From contig NZ_JBDPGJ010000003.1 of NCBI RefSeq assembly GCF_040839445.1, forward strand, positions 372,001 to 436,000: 64,000 bases of DNA, read 5' to 3'. A program made the position numbers and the translations under genes. Shown here piece after piece: positions 23,468 through 33,341 of this stretch (positions within the stretch are counted from its first letter, which is position 1; the number at the start of each line of letters is the position of its first letter). The DNA is from Aquibium pacificus (GTDB taxonomy: Bacteria; Pseudomonadota; Alphaproteobacteria; Rhizobiales; Rhizobiaceae). The notes under the pieces are model-generated. The model made no database searches, was not told the origin of the DNA, and saw only the letters and a program-made list of their open reading frames with translations.

Positions 23468-24820
23468 ATGGCGGTGTTTGGCGGCACGAGCGAAGCGCAA
23501 AATCCGCAGTCGATCCACCTGTACCAGCAGCGTTTCAAGCTCCATGCATGGATCCGCACCAGACTGTGGGCCCAGGTATTGGTCGGCATGGCGCTCGGGT
23601 TTGCTGTCGGCACCATCCTATCTCCCGATATCGGCGTTCTGGATGCCGCGACGGCCGAACTGCTTGGAGCGTGGCTCGCCCTGCCCGGGCGGATTTTTCT
23701 CGGTTTGATCGCGATGGTCCTGGTGCCATTGATCTTCGCCTCTATCGTCGGCGCGCTGAACGGTGCGCAGTCGGGCGCGGAGTTGCGTTCGACGGGCCTC
23801 AGGCTGGCCGGCTTCATCCTCGCCACCACCTTCGCCGCTGCGTGGATAGGCGTCTGGCTGGCCGGGTGGCTGCAACCCGGCGCATCGGTCCAGGTATTGT
23901 CGGGAACGGACAGCGCGGCGATACCGGAAGCCGGCGATTCGCCTTTCGACGGCGCCCAGGCTCCCGACATCATCGCCGGTATACTGCCCACCAACCCCAC
24001 CGCCTCGATCGTACAGGGTGACCTGCTCGCCGTCGTGGTGCTTGCGATGCTGGTCGGCATAGCTGCAACACAGGTCAATCGCGACAAGGTGGCACCCTTC
24101 ATAGCTCTCCTCGACGCGCTGCTCGCCATTGCCATGACCATCGTCAAATGGGCGATGTTTCTGGCTCCTATCGCGGTGTTCGGGCTTATGGCCCAACTTG
24201 TCATGCGAGTGGGACTGGAGACCGTTGCCGCAATGTCGACCTATGTCGGCACCGTATTACTCGGGCTGGCGCTGTTGTTGGTGCTCTATCTCGCGATCGC
24301 GGCGCTGGTTGCCAAGGTGGCACCGATGCACTTCCTTAAGACGGCGGGTGGCACGCTGCTCCTGGCTTTCTCCACGTCAAGCTCGTCGGCCGTCATGCCG
24401 ATGACCATCCAGACGGCGCGGCGTCTCGGCGTCTCGGACGCGACGGCCAATCTCGTCGTGCCGATAGGTGCGACCATGAACATGGCCGGCACCGCGCTCT
24501 ATCAGTCGGTCGCGATCCTGTTTCTCGCCCAGATAGCCGGCATCGAACTGTCGCTCGGCGACATCGCCATCATCACTGCAACGCTGGTCGCCTCTTCGAT
24601 CGGTGCGCCGGGCACGCCCGGGGTCAGCATCGCGATCCTATTGAGCGTCGCGGCCGGATTTGGCATTCCCACCGCCGGCATGGTCATCATCCTCGGCGTC
24701 GACCGCATCCTCGACATGAGCCGCACGGCAGTCAACGTTACCGGCGATCTGGTGGCGAGCATGGTGCTGAGCAATCGCGTGGCTGCCGAAGCAACCGACA
24801 TGGCCCCGATGGCGACTTGA
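23468..24820 (+). CDS. dicarboxylate/amino acid:cation symporter (DAACS family)
   Basis: A 450-residue membrane transporter of the sodium:dicarboxylate symporter (GltP/DctA) family. Landmarks are PGRIFLGLIAMVLVPLIFASIVGAL, the Ser-rich loop FSTSSSSAVMP, the TM7 motif GATMNMAGTALYQ (family NMDGT, here with Ala), the second hairpin ASSIGAPGTPG, and the TM8 motif DRILDMSRTAVNVTGD with its conserved Asp and Asn. The ATG has GGAG seven bases upstream; the frame is open much earlier but overlaps the DUF3489 gene. It probably takes up glutamate, aspartate or C4-dicarboxylates. NMAGT instead of NMDGT removes a sodium-coordinating Asp, which may alter coupling. Confidence 0.88.
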   Translation: MAVFGGTSEAQNPQSIHLYQQRFKLHAWIRTRLWAQVLVGMALGFAVGTILSPDIGVLDAATAELLGAWLALPGRIFLGLIAMVLVPLIFASIVGALNGAQSGAELRSTGLRLAGFILATTFAAAWIGVWLAGWLQPGASVQVLSGTDSAAIPEAGDSPFDGAQAPDIIAGILPTNPTASIVQGDLLAVVVLAMLVGIAATQVNRDKVAPFIALLDALLAIAMTIVKWAMFLAPIAVFGLMAQLVMRVGLETVAAMSTYVGTVLLGLALLLVLYLAIAALVAKVAPMHFLKTAGGTLLLAFSTSSSSAVMPMTIQTARRLGVSDATANLVVPIGATMNMAGTALYQSVAILFLAQIAGIELSLGDIAIITATLVASSIGAPGTPGVSIAILLSVAAGFGIPTAGMVIILGVDRILDMSRTAVNVTGDLVASMVLSNRVAAEATDMAPMAT

Positions 24821-25383
24821 CGCAGGCAGCGTACAAGCATGGCAGAGTACAGGGTGATGAACGGGATCGCCGGCTCGAACGCGGCTGCTGTGGACGGACG
24901 ATAGCCTGCACCGACGCCGTTCGGTGGTAGACGGAGACGCGGGGGAGGGATGACCGGACGCTTGGCCGAACGGATAGCGGCAGGCATCAATCCCTCGATG
25001 GGTCGCACCTTCCTCAAAGCTGTCGCGGTCGGCATGAAAGAGCGATGGCCGAAGCGGGGACAGCTCCTGCCGAGTGCGCCACAACCCCCGAGGCTTGCTC
25101 TCATCGCTGCCGACGATTTCAGGTGAGCCAGCGACTCTGTGACCAGCTCACGGGATGTAACGTCCGGGCACCGGCGGCGGGTATCTCTGCAGTCACCGCG
25201 ATGTGGTGAGAGGGGCATCGCCCCACCGTTTTTCCAGCGATTGAGGCGCTGAGGCCGTATCCATCGGCCTACACCACGGCAGCGCAGGCGGACCGGCGGA
25301 GCCGCCGCCTTAGCTGGCGAAATTCCACGCAAGTACCGCAAGGTCGACCGACAGGACCGCGCCGCCTCGTTCCACTGTTGTAG
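24821..25383. other. 563-base region without recognisable gene
   Basis: Open frames on both strands lack ribosome sites and family motifs. The region separates the symporter from a truncated dehydrogenase and is probably rearranged, decayed DNA. No repeat or promoter stands out. Confidence 0.4.
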
Positions 25384-26199
25384 TCATCGCGAATACCGCG
25401 AGAGGTTCAAGCCAGCGGTCTCCACTTCTGGCGTTTCTCCGTAGATGATGTCGGACAACACGCGTCCGCAGCCGCATGCCATGGTCCAGCCCAGGGTGCC
25501 ATGGCCGGTGTTCAGGAAGAGCCGGTCAAGGGGCGTGTTCCCGAGGATGGGCGGTCCATCTGGCGTCATGGGATGAAGGCCGTTCCAGAACGTGGCCTTC
25601 TGCATGTTCCCGCTGAAGGGGAACAGTTGTCCCACTGAATGCTCGAGCGCCGCCCGTCGAAGGGTTCGCAAGGTCGTATCGAATCCGGCCAGTTCTGCGG
25701 TGCCCCCCGCGCGGATCCTTACTCCGAGACGCGTGATGGCGGTCTTGTAGGTTTGGTCCATGAGAGTCGACACGGGCGCCATAGTCTCTTCGACTATGGG
25801 GATGGAGAGCGAATAGCCCTTGACCGGATGCACCGGAAGCCTGATCCCGAGCTCCTTGAGCGCGACAGGGGAGCGGGTTCCGAGCGCGACCACGTACCCG
25901 TCAGCTATCCGCAGGCCCCGGGATGTCGCGGCCGACGTCACGGCGCGGCCGTCGGTCACGAGCGAAAGAAGTTCCGTGCTGTAGGAGAACGTTACGCCCA
26001 GTACTTCCGCCATGGCCGCGAGACGCTCGGTGAACAGCCGGCAGTCACCCGTCTCGTCGTCTGGCAGCCTCAGTCCTCCGACGAACTCGGCCGGAGCTTC
26101 GGCAAGCGGCGGTTCGACTTTGATGCAGCCTCTACGATCGAGCGCTTCACAGGGTACGTTCAGGTTCCTGAGCACCTCGAGCGTGTTTCGTCGATACAT
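25384..26199 (-). pseudogene. D-amino acid dehydrogenase (DadA-like), 5'-truncated
   Basis: The 271 residues match the C-terminal two thirds of DadA-type FAD enzymes: LRLPDDETGDCRLFTERLA, YVVALGTRSPV, LPVHPVKGYSLSIP, GLHPMTPDGPPILGN and the FAD tail LFLNTGHGTLGWTMACG. The N-terminal Rossmann FAD-binding segment (GxGxxG, about 140 residues) is absent. The frame runs into the promoter of the divergent ABC ATPase without a start codon or ribosome site. The gene was therefore cut by a rearrangement joining it to the arabinoside transporter locus. It should be inactive. Confidence 0.85.
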
Positions 26200-26280
26200 A
26201 CCGATCGTCTCGCGACATTCAATATCTTGACTATGGATGTATACCCGAAAATATGGACGTACATGTTTGGGAGGAGCCCG

Positions 26281-27366
26281 ATGGCGGATATCGAACTGGC
26301 TAACGTTTCCAAGAGCTTCGGCAATGTGCAGGTGATCGATAACCTGTCGCTGACCGTCAATTCTGGCGAGCTTGTGGTGTTCCTCGGGCCTTCCGGTTCA
26401 GGCAAGTCGACCCTCCTTAGAATGATCGCAGGGTTGGAAACGATTGATCGTGGGACGCTGACCATCGGAGGCAGGCGCAGCGAGCATTTGGCGCCTGGTC
26501 AGCGCGGCGTGGCAATGGTGTTCCAGAACTACGCGCTCTATCCCCACATGACGGTTCGCGAAAACATGGCATTCGGGCTCCATAATATCGGAATGCCGGC
26601 CGACGAAATCGAGCGTCGCGTCCAGGATGCCGCGCGCATCCTTGAAATGGGTGAACTGCTCGAACGGCGCCCTTCCGAGCTTTCTGGAGGCCAGCGACAG
26701 CGCGTTGCGATCGGCCGCGCGATTGTGAAGGTACCGAAGGCGTTTCTGTTCGACGAACCGCTTTCGAACCTGGATGCCGCGCTGAGAGCCCGCACCCGTG
26801 TCGAGCTTGCCGAACTGCATCAGCGCATCAAGGCAACGATGATCTATGTCACGCATGACCAGACCGAGGCGATGACACTCGCCGATCGCATCGTCGTTCT
26901 CAACGATCGGAAGATCGAGCAGATCGGAACGCCGATGGAGGTCTACCTCAAACCTGCATCGCGGTTTGTGGCGGGGTTCGTCGGCAGTCCGGGCATGAAC
27001 TTCGTGCGAGCCGACATATCGGGCGGAGATCGGGCAATCGCGCGACTTGGAGATGGCACCTCGATGCCGCTCTACCTCGACAATCCGGTCTCCGGTTCCT
27101 ACGAACTTGGCATTCGTCCCGAAGGTATCAGGGTCGTCGATCCCGGCAAACGGAATGCGGCAACCATCCGGGCCAAGGCAGGCGTGGTCGAGCGGCTTGG
27201 CGAACGGACGCTGGTTTACTGCACCCTCAAGGACGGCACCGAAGTGATTGCCCAGGACAGTGGGCGTTCCGACGTGTCGCCTGGCGACGACGTCGATCTC
27301 GATTTCGATCCCTCGGCGGTACACCTCTTCGATCAGTCGGGGCAAGCCTACCACGCGCGTAACTGA
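26281..27366 (+). CDS. ABC transporter ATPase, MalK/UgpC type (sugar uptake)
   Basis: A 361-residue ATPase of the carbohydrate-importer group. It has Walker A GPSGSGKST, Q-loop FQNYALYPHMTV, signature ELSGGQRQRVAIGRA, Walker B AFLFDEPLSNLD, the switch His in VTHDQTEAM, and a C-terminal regulatory OB-type domain (residues ~235-361). The ATG follows GGGAGGAGCCCG. It faces two permeases, a binding protein and an arabinofuranosidase on the opposite strand, converging over 296 bases, and should energise that transporter. ATPases of this type can serve several importers. A weak promoter (TTGACT at 26227) lies upstream. Confidence 0.92.
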   Translation: MADIELANVSKSFGNVQVIDNLSLTVNSGELVVFLGPSGSGKSTLLRMIAGLETIDRGTLTIGGRRSEHLAPGQRGVAMVFQNYALYPHMTVRENMAFGLHNIGMPADEIERRVQDAARILEMGELLERRPSELSGGQRQRVAIGRAIVKVPKAFLFDEPLSNLDAALRARTRVELAELHQRIKATMIYVTHDQTEAMTLADRIVVLNDRKIEQIGTPMEVYLKPASRFVAGFVGSPGMNFVRADISGGDRAIARLGDGTSMPLYLDNPVSGSYELGIRPEGIRVVDPGKRNAATIRAKAGVVERLGERTLVYCTLKDGTEVIAQDSGRSDVSPGDDVDLDFDPSAVHLFDQSGQAYHARN

Positions 27367-27662
27367 GCCTGCCGGCGGTTTGCCGGCGGATCAGAGAGCT
27401 TTTGTGCTCGCATTCTGAAAGACCCGGTGACCGCCGTATTCGGTCGTCCGAGAAGGGTGGTTTCTCGGCCGGCTGCATCGCAAACCTGTCGCCGGACTGC
27501 TTGCGTGTGTCGAATCTGTTCGGAGAACCGCTCCCTGCCGTGGTCGCGGCCGCCTCGGTAACAGCCTGACGCTCGTCGGCTATTCCACGGGGGATGAACT
27601 GCCGGCATGCTGCGGGCAGGCTTTAAGCAGATAGGATCCCTCCGGGTCCGGATTCGGTGATG

Positions 27663-28505
27663 CTATCCCTTGATGCCGGCGCTCAGTGTGATGGCTTCGG
27701 TCACGCGGCGCTGGAACAGCAGATATGCCAGGGCAACCGGGAACCCGGCGAGGACCGCGGCCGCCAATTCGCTGGCGTAATAGATGCCGAAACTGTCGTT
27801 GGTTTGGGTAATCCCGACGGTGATGGTCATCATCTCGGTCTTCGTAACCGCCAGGAACGGCCACAAGAACGCGTTCCATGCCCAGATGAACGTGACGATC
27901 GACAGCGCGGTGGTGACGCCCCAGTTCATTGGCATGTAGACCTTGAACAGGATCCGCCATTCCGACGCATTGTCCATGATGGCAGCCTCACGGAAATCCT
28001 TGGGCACCTGATCGAAGAACTGCTTGTAGACGATAATGATTACGGGATGGATCAGCTGCGGCAGAATTATGCCTGCCCAGCTGTTCAAAAGGCCCATATT
28101 CGCCATCAGAACGAAGTGATTGATGATCAGGACCTGCGTCGGGACCATGAAGCTCGCAAGAATGAACCACCACAGCGCGCGCCTGAACGGAAAACGCAAC
28201 TGGGAGATGGCGTAGCCGGCAAAGATGGAACTTCCCACCGTCAGGACCATCACGCCCAGGGCCGTGGCGATGGAATTCAGATACCAGTAGCCGATCTGTG
28301 TCTGGGTGAGGGCGAATACATAGTGCTCGAAGGTCAGCGTATCGGGCCACAGCTCGATATAGGGCCGCACTACCTCATTGTCGGGTTTGAGCGAACTCAC
28401 GACACCCCAATAGATTGGGAATGCCCATAACACAGCCAGAACCACCGTGAGCAACGTGATCGCCAGTCCGGCGATACTAGCCCGGCGGGCAGTGGCCGGG
28501 TTCAT
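27663..28505 (-). CDS. sugar ABC transporter permease, MalG type
   Basis: A 280-residue permease with six membrane helices. The conserved EAA loop near residue 190 reads FREAAIMDNASEWRILFKVYMP, in family order; the N-terminal WAFPIYWGVVSSLKP is typical of MalG proteins. It overlaps the MalF-type gene by ATGA and is the last gene of the arabinoside operon. It forms the channel together with the 28502 gene. Confidence 0.92.
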   Translation of the reverse strand: MNPATARRASIAGLAITLLTVVLAVLWAFPIYWGVVSSLKPDNEVVRPYIELWPDTLTFEHYVFALTQTQIGYWYLNSIATALGVMVLTVGSSIFAGYAISQLRFPFRRALWWFILASFMVPTQVLIINHFVLMANMGLLNSWAGIILPQLIHPVIIIVYKQFFDQVPKDFREAAIMDNASEWRILFKVYMPMNWGVTTALSIVTFIWAWNAFLWPFLAVTKTEMMTITVGITQTNDSFGIYYASELAAAVLAGFPVALAYLLFQRRVTEAITLSAGIKG

Positions 28506-29386
28506 CGCCTGCCGCTCCCGGAAAACCGGGTGAGTTGGTAATTCAGAATGGAGACGACCACGACGATGACGAACAGGACCACGGCGATCGCGGCAGCCCG
28601 TCCTCCATGGTTGGATTGGAAGGCTCGCTGGAAGATGTAGTAGACCATCACCAGGTTGTCGTTCGGCCTCCCTCCTGTCGAGAAGAGATAGACCTGGTCG
28701 AAAATCTTCATCTGCAAAATCAGCTGGATTGTGAGGTTCAACGCTGTGATCGGCCACAGCAGCGGCCACGTCACTTTGCGGAACGTCGTCCACCGCCCGG
28801 CATTGTCGAGCGATGCCGCCTCGTAGATTTCCTGCGGGATGGCGCGAAGGCCAGCCAGGAACAGGAGGATGTTGAAACCGCAGGTCCACCATATCGTGAT
28901 GAATGCGACCGCCGGTATGAACCAGGTCGTCGTCTTGAAAACCGGAACCCTGTCGATGCCCAGCATGTCGAAGACGTGCATGGCGATGCCGAACTGGAAG
29001 TTCATCGTCCAATCCCAAAGGCGATAGACAACCGAAACGGGCAGGATATAGGGCAGAAAGAACAGTGCCAGGATCAGGGTCTGCATCCGGCCTGTCAGTC
29101 TGCTAACGCCAAGCGCAATGGCGAGTGCGACTGCAGTGCCGGGAACGACCGACATGGCGACGAAGTAGGCTGTGTTCCAGATCGCGGTACCGAAGCGTCG
29201 GTCGCTCGCGAGGCGCGTGTAGTTATCGAGCCCGACATAGTCCCCGTCACCGATCAGCGGTGCGTCCGTGAAGGACAGCAGGAACATGTCGATCGTAGGA
29301 TAGACGAAGATCAGCCCGTACACCGCCAGGAAGGGTGTAAGCAAGACAAAGGCGATCAGCCACTCATTCTTGGAATCGCGTATCAA
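28502..29386 (-). CDS. sugar ABC transporter permease, MalF type
   Basis: A 294-residue permease: N-terminal WLIAFVLLTPFLAVYGLIF, FLPYILPVSVVYRLW and the EAA loop IYEAASLDNAGRWTTFRKVTWP. Six membrane segments are visible. It forms the inner-membrane pore with the MalG-type protein and lies 55 bases after the binding-protein gene on the same strand. Confidence 0.92.
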   Translation of the reverse strand: MIRDSKNEWLIAFVLLTPFLAVYGLIFVYPTIDMFLLSFTDAPLIGDGDYVGLDNYTRLASDRRFGTAIWNTAYFVAMSVVPGTAVALAIALGVSRLTGRMQTLILALFFLPYILPVSVVYRLWDWTMNFQFGIAMHVFDMLGIDRVPVFKTTTWFIPAVAFITIWWTCGFNILLFLAGLRAIPQEIYEAASLDNAGRWTTFRKVTWPLLWPITALNLTIQLILQMKIFDQVYLFSTGGRPNDNLVMVYYIFQRAFQSNHGGRAAAIAVVLFVIVVVVSILNYQLTRFSGSGRR

Positions 29387-29441
29387 GGCGAAACTCCAGG
29401 CGTGCAGGGTGCCCGCTATGCGAGCGCCCTGCCGGGGAGGA

Positions 29442-30710
29442 TCACAGGTCGTTCAGTTCGACCTTGATTTCTTCAACCGCTTCCGCGGGGTCCATTTCGC
29501 CGTTTAGCGTCGGAACGAAATAGGTCGACATGACGTCGAAGATCGGGCCGGCTATGCCTGCCAGTGTCGACTTGGGATCGAAGATCATGTTCTCCGTAAG
29601 CGGCGAATAGGTCGCGTTGGGCTCCATCGCCTTGTACTCGGCGCTTTCGGTGACCGGCCCATAGGCCGGGATGTGGCCTGCGGTCGCCCAGAACAGCGAG
29701 TTCTTGGAGATCCAGCTAATCACCTCAAGTACCTTCGCACGCTTTTCCGCGGTCATGTCACCGGCGGGAATCGCGAAGGTGTGGCTATCTGCATAGGTCG
29801 ACGGATGATCGAAGATAACCGGCAGTTCGACTGCGCCCCACTCGAAGAGCTTGCCCTCCTTGTGCAGGTCGGTCATGGTCGGCACTTCCCAGACACCGTT
29901 GATCATCATCGCGGCTTCGCCGGACGTGAACAGCGCAACTGTTGCGGGGTAGTCGGTGTAGGTCGACTGCAGGCCCTCATTGGTCCATTCGGCGAGCACG
30001 GCAAGCGCGTTCTGCAGCTTCTTCGCATTGTCGCCGGCCAGGAACTCGCCGTCAGTCATCAACTCGCCGTCCTGCTGGCCCATCAGCGAATAGACGGTGC
30101 GGAACATGAAGTTGCCGTCCGCGGTGACCGAGCCGAGTGGGAACGTGACATCGGCAGACTCCTTGAGGGCGTTCAAAGTTTCGGTGAAGCCCTCGCGGCT
30201 GTCCATACCCATCGGCGTGCCGTCGTCGCTGAGTCGGCCGACCTTCTCGAGCAGTTCCTTGTTATAGTAGAGAACGATCGGGTGCGTATCGAGCGGGACG
30301 GCATACTGCTTGCCGTCGACGGTTACGGCGTCCCAGGTCGACGGAGCATAATCTGACTCGCTGATGCCCATCTTCGACCAGTCGTCAGCGGTGATTTCCG
30401 AAAGCAGATTCTGGTCGACCGCCAGCGGAATGCGGCTGGCGTGATAGGTCATGATGTCGGGCGCCTCGCCGACTGGCACGGCCGTCTGCACCTTGGTATA
30501 GAAGGGAACGCCCCACTCCAGCGTCGTTGCGTCGATGGTGATCTCGCCTTTGTGCGCCTCGTTGAAGTCAGAGATCATCTGCTTCATGCGGACGCCGTCG
30601 CCGCCGCCGAGAAAATCCCACCACACCACAGTTTCTTGAGCATAGGCGGCGGACGACATCAGCATCGTCGCTGCTAGCGCAGTTGTCTTAAGAGCACTCA
30701 GGTTCAACAT
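29442..30710 (-). CDS. sugar ABC transporter solute-binding protein
   Basis: A 422-residue extracellular binding protein of the MalE-like group. A Sec signal ends at SSAAYAQ. The mature protein has family features such as MISDFNEAHKGEITID, APDIMTYHASR, PLDTHPIVLYYNKELLEKVG and SGEAAMMINGVWEVP. ATG 30710 was chosen because GGGAGGAGAAGCAG precedes it; a longer frame has no site. It lies 51 bases downstream of the arabinofuranosidase gene, so its ligand is probably an arabinose-containing oligosaccharide. Confidence 0.92.
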   Translation of the reverse strand: MLNLSALKTTALAATMLMSSAAYAQETVVWWDFLGGGDGVRMKQMISDFNEAHKGEITIDATTLEWGVPFYTKVQTAVPVGEAPDIMTYHASRIPLAVDQNLLSEITADDWSKMGISESDYAPSTWDAVTVDGKQYAVPLDTHPIVLYYNKELLEKVGRLSDDGTPMGMDSREGFTETLNALKESADVTFPLGSVTADGNFMFRTVYSLMGQQDGELMTDGEFLAGDNAKKLQNALAVLAEWTNEGLQSTYTDYPATVALFTSGEAAMMINGVWEVPTMTDLHKEGKLFEWGAVELPVIFDHPSTYADSHTFAIPAGDMTAEKRAKVLEVISWISKNSLFWATAGHIPAYGPVTESAEYKAMEPNATYSPLTENMIFDPKSTLAGIAGPIFDVMSTYFVPTLNGEMDPAEAVEEIKVELNDL

Positions 30711-30761
30711 CTGCTTCTCCTCCCTTCGCTGTGCGGCCATGGCGCCGCGGTGAAGTCATTC

Positions 30762-32270
30762 CTAAAGCTGTACGCTGATCATCGAGTAGGAATGTGCCGG
30801 TACGCTGACAGACAGCTTGCCGCCTGACAGCTTCGCTCCCTTTGCTTTTGCGGGTTTGACGTTTTCGGGATTGTTCTCTGTATTCGTCGCTTCCAAGTCG
30901 TCGTGCTTGATCAAGGTATGCGCGACTGACTTCGCTGCGCCGAAGCCTTCGATGGAGATTTCAATCTCCATCGGCTCCGAGCCGTTCCGATTGACGGCAA
31001 AGAAGTTCAGCGTTCCGGTATCGCTGTCGTGCACCCCTGCGATGTCGAGATACTCAACGCCGGCGGCAATGTCGGCATCATATGCGGGGCAATCGATATC
31101 CAGGTGAAGTGCAGTTCCGCGGCCGTGACGCGACGCGAGCTGGAACGGATAGTAGATTGTTTGCCTCCAGGCCGGGCCGCCCGGGACTGTCATGATCGGG
31201 GCGATGACATTCACGAGTTGCGCTATGCATGCGATGCGGACCAGGTCCGATCGGCGGATAAACGTGTTGAGTATGCAGCCGACCTGCAGCACGTCTTCGA
31301 AATTATAGATGTCTTCCAAGAGCGCTGGCGCATGGGGCCAACCCCACTCTTTCACACGTTTCGCGTCGTTCTTTCGCTGGTGATACCAGACATTCCACTC
31401 GTCGAAGGAGATCTTGACGTCGTTCTTGGCCCGCCGCTTCGCCTTGATATAGTCGATGACGCCGCCAACCGTTCCGATATATCGGTCGAGCTTTTTTGGA
31501 AGCGCGAGGTACTCGGCGGCGTTCTTCTCGTAGTTCTCGAAATACATGTGAAGCGAAATGTAGTCGACTTGGTCGTAGGTGCTGTCCAGCACGGTGGCTT
31601 CCCACTGCGGGTAGGTGGCCATGTCGGAATGGGATGAGCCGCATACGATCAGTTCCAGCTTGTCGTCAAATGCACGCAGCGCCTTCGCCGTTTCGTTCGC
31701 GAGATGCCCGTATTCAGCGGCGCTCTTGTGTCCGACCTGCCAAGGGCCGTCCATCTCGTTGCCCAAGCACCAAAGCCTGACATCCCACGGATCTGCGCGG
31801 CCGTTTTTCTTGCGCAGGTCAGACCAGTAGCTGCCACCGGGATGGTTGACATATTCAACGAAGTTGCGCGCGGCATCGAGCCCGCGCGACCCGAGATTGA
31901 CCGCCAGCATCATCTCGATATTCGTGGATTTGGCCCAGTCAGCGAATTCGTGGATGCCGACTTGATTGGATTCGGAGGTATGCCAGGCAAGGTCCAGCCG
32001 TGTGGGCCGCTCCTCCTTCGGCCCGATCCCGTCTTCCCAATTGTAGGCGGAAACGAAATTGCCGCCGGGATAGCGGCAGATCGGCGTATCGAGTTCGCGA
32101 ACGAGGTCGATGACGTCGCGGCGCATACCATTTTGGTCGGCAGTGGGGTGATCAGGTTCGTAAATGCCGGTGTAGACAGCTCGCCCAAGATGTTCGAGGA
32201 ACGACCCGTAGAGACGATTGTCGATTTCGGCGACCACATAGCGCGCATGCGCCGTGACGTGCGCTTTCAC
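30762..32270 (-). CDS. abfA: alpha-L-arabinofuranosidase, GH51
   Basis: A 502-residue GH51 enzyme that removes L-arabinofuranose from arabino-oligosaccharides. The acid/base Glu172 lies in CLGNEMDGPW and the nucleophile Glu291 in SFDEWNVWY, matching the positions and spacing known for bacterial AbfA. Other landmarks are GSFLEHLGRAVYTGIYEP and CRYPGGNFVSAYNWEDGIGP. No signal peptide is present, so it acts on sugars already imported by the neighbouring ABC transporter. It is the first gene of the operon, with a palindromic operator 30 bases upstream. Confidence 0.95.
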   Translation of the reverse strand: MKAHVTAHARYVVAEIDNRLYGSFLEHLGRAVYTGIYEPDHPTADQNGMRRDVIDLVRELDTPICRYPGGNFVSAYNWEDGIGPKEERPTRLDLAWHTSESNQVGIHEFADWAKSTNIEMMLAVNLGSRGLDAARNFVEYVNHPGGSYWSDLRKKNGRADPWDVRLWCLGNEMDGPWQVGHKSAAEYGHLANETAKALRAFDDKLELIVCGSSHSDMATYPQWEATVLDSTYDQVDYISLHMYFENYEKNAAEYLALPKKLDRYIGTVGGVIDYIKAKRRAKNDVKISFDEWNVWYHQRKNDAKRVKEWGWPHAPALLEDIYNFEDVLQVGCILNTFIRRSDLVRIACIAQLVNVIAPIMTVPGGPAWRQTIYYPFQLASRHGRGTALHLDIDCPAYDADIAAGVEYLDIAGVHDSDTGTLNFFAVNRNGSEPMEIEISIEGFGAAKSVAHTLIKHDDLEATNTENNPENVKPAKAKGAKLSGGKLSVSVPAHSYSMISVQL

Positions 32271-32299
32271 GCCGCTCCTCCCAGATTTATAGCGTCACT

Positions 32300-32315
32300 T
32301 CTGGTTTATACCAGA
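32300..32315. promoter_or_regulatory. operator/promoter of the arabinofuranosidase operon
   Basis: TCTGGT-TTAT-ACCAGA is a perfect 6-bp inverted repeat. On the minus strand it contains TATAAA (complement of 32305-32310), a 5/6 match to a -10 box, so a bound repressor would block the promoter. The repeated word CCAGATTT at 32281 and 32311 suggests a second, half-conserved site 30 bases away. The adjacent ArsR-type protein is the likely ligand. Confidence 0.6.
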
Positions 32316-32380
32316 TTTGACGTTATTGTAACGATGAGAAAAGGCCGTTCGTCAAGGCGCTTTTTCCAAAGCGGCGGCCC

Positions 32381-33304
32381 TCACGTGGCTATACGCAGCA
32401 CGATATCCTGATCGTAGTTGCCGAAACCCTTGCCGAATATGTTCATACCACCAGGATGTTCGGCGTCCTCCTTGACCCCGACGCGCATCCGGATCGAGCG
32501 GTGCTGATCGATGAGCAGGTCATCCAGGGTCACGTCGGATATCTGCATGCCGTCGATGAAGCTGCCTTTGCCGGTTATCCGCCAGTTTTTCAGCTTTCCG
32601 TATTGGGAACCCGCAAGCTTCCACCAGTCTGGCGTGTAGACCCCGCGTTTGTCTCCGAAGTCGCCCGGCGAGGTCCAGGTTCCGATATCGACTCCGTTGA
32701 CCTCTAGGAAAATGTCCGACGGCCAGTCAGCCGCCGTGCCGGGCACTTCGGAGCTTAGCTCCATCGAGAATTCCAGCGCCTTGGGTCTGGTGCGATTGAG
32801 CTTTGTATTGTTGGGAAACTGGTATTCGACATATCCCCTGGTGAACCAGAGAAGCCCGGCTTTCATGCGGTTCGGATCAAGGAATGTGTCGGGAACGTCA
32901 AGCAGACCGATTACCCCGTCCGTAGAGCAGAGCCCGCAAGGCCCTGTTACGTCGCAACTGGTGTAGAGACCGAGTGGCATGGAAACCTCGATGGCGCCAT
33001 CCCCGGCCTCCGGCAGGTTGTCGCGAAATCCCACGAGGATTTCCGTGAAGGCCGTTTTGCAGACTTTCTGACTGCCCTTGCGCGCCTTGCGGGTGACGGT
33101 CGTGATGAGCCCCGTATCTTCCAGTACCTGCAGGTTGGACGAAACGGTCGACTGTGGCAGCCCCAGCTGTTCGGCGATCTGGTTGACGTTCTTCTCTTCA
33201 CCATTGCGCAGCAGCTTGAGAATGGAAACGCGTACCTCGCTTGCCAGCCCTCGAATAAGGTCCAGTCGTTCCGATGGGTCAATGACGAGCACTCTGCCAC
33301 TCAT
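32381..33304 (-). CDS. ArsR-type regulator with large C-terminal domain
   Basis: A 307-residue protein. Residues 10-85 are an ArsR-type winged helix (LASEVRVSILKLLRNGE, NQIAEQLGLPQSTVSSNLQVLEDTGLI in family order). The remaining 200 residues form a beta-rich domain with CDVTGPCGLCSTDGVIG (clustered Cys), WFTRGYVEYQFPN and MRVGVKEDAEHPGGMNIFGKGFGNYDQDI split along the end. It looks like a carbohydrate-sensing module rather than a metal site, although the Cys cluster is notable. It lies directly upstream of the arabinofuranosidase operon in the same direction. Confidence 0.82.
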   Translation of the reverse strand: MSGRVLVIDPSERLDLIRGLASEVRVSILKLLRNGEEKNVNQIAEQLGLPQSTVSSNLQVLEDTGLITTVTRKARKGSQKVCKTAFTEILVGFRDNLPEAGDGAIEVSMPLGLYTSCDVTGPCGLCSTDGVIGLLDVPDTFLDPNRMKAGLLWFTRGYVEYQFPNNTKLNRTRPKALEFSMELSSEVPGTAADWPSDIFLEVNGVDIGTWTSPGDFGDKRGVYTPDWWKLAGSQYGKLKNWRITGKGSFIDGMQISDVTLDDLLIDQHRSIRMRVGVKEDAEHPGGMNIFGKGFGNYDQDIVLRIAT

Positions 33305-33341
33305 GCGGTCGGTCCGTAGCTAGGGGATGGATGCCGCTGCA

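Noticed and set aside
24502..25341. 279-residue minus-strand frame crossing the end of the symporter
   Set aside because: Mostly antisense to the symporter with a shadow-type composition.
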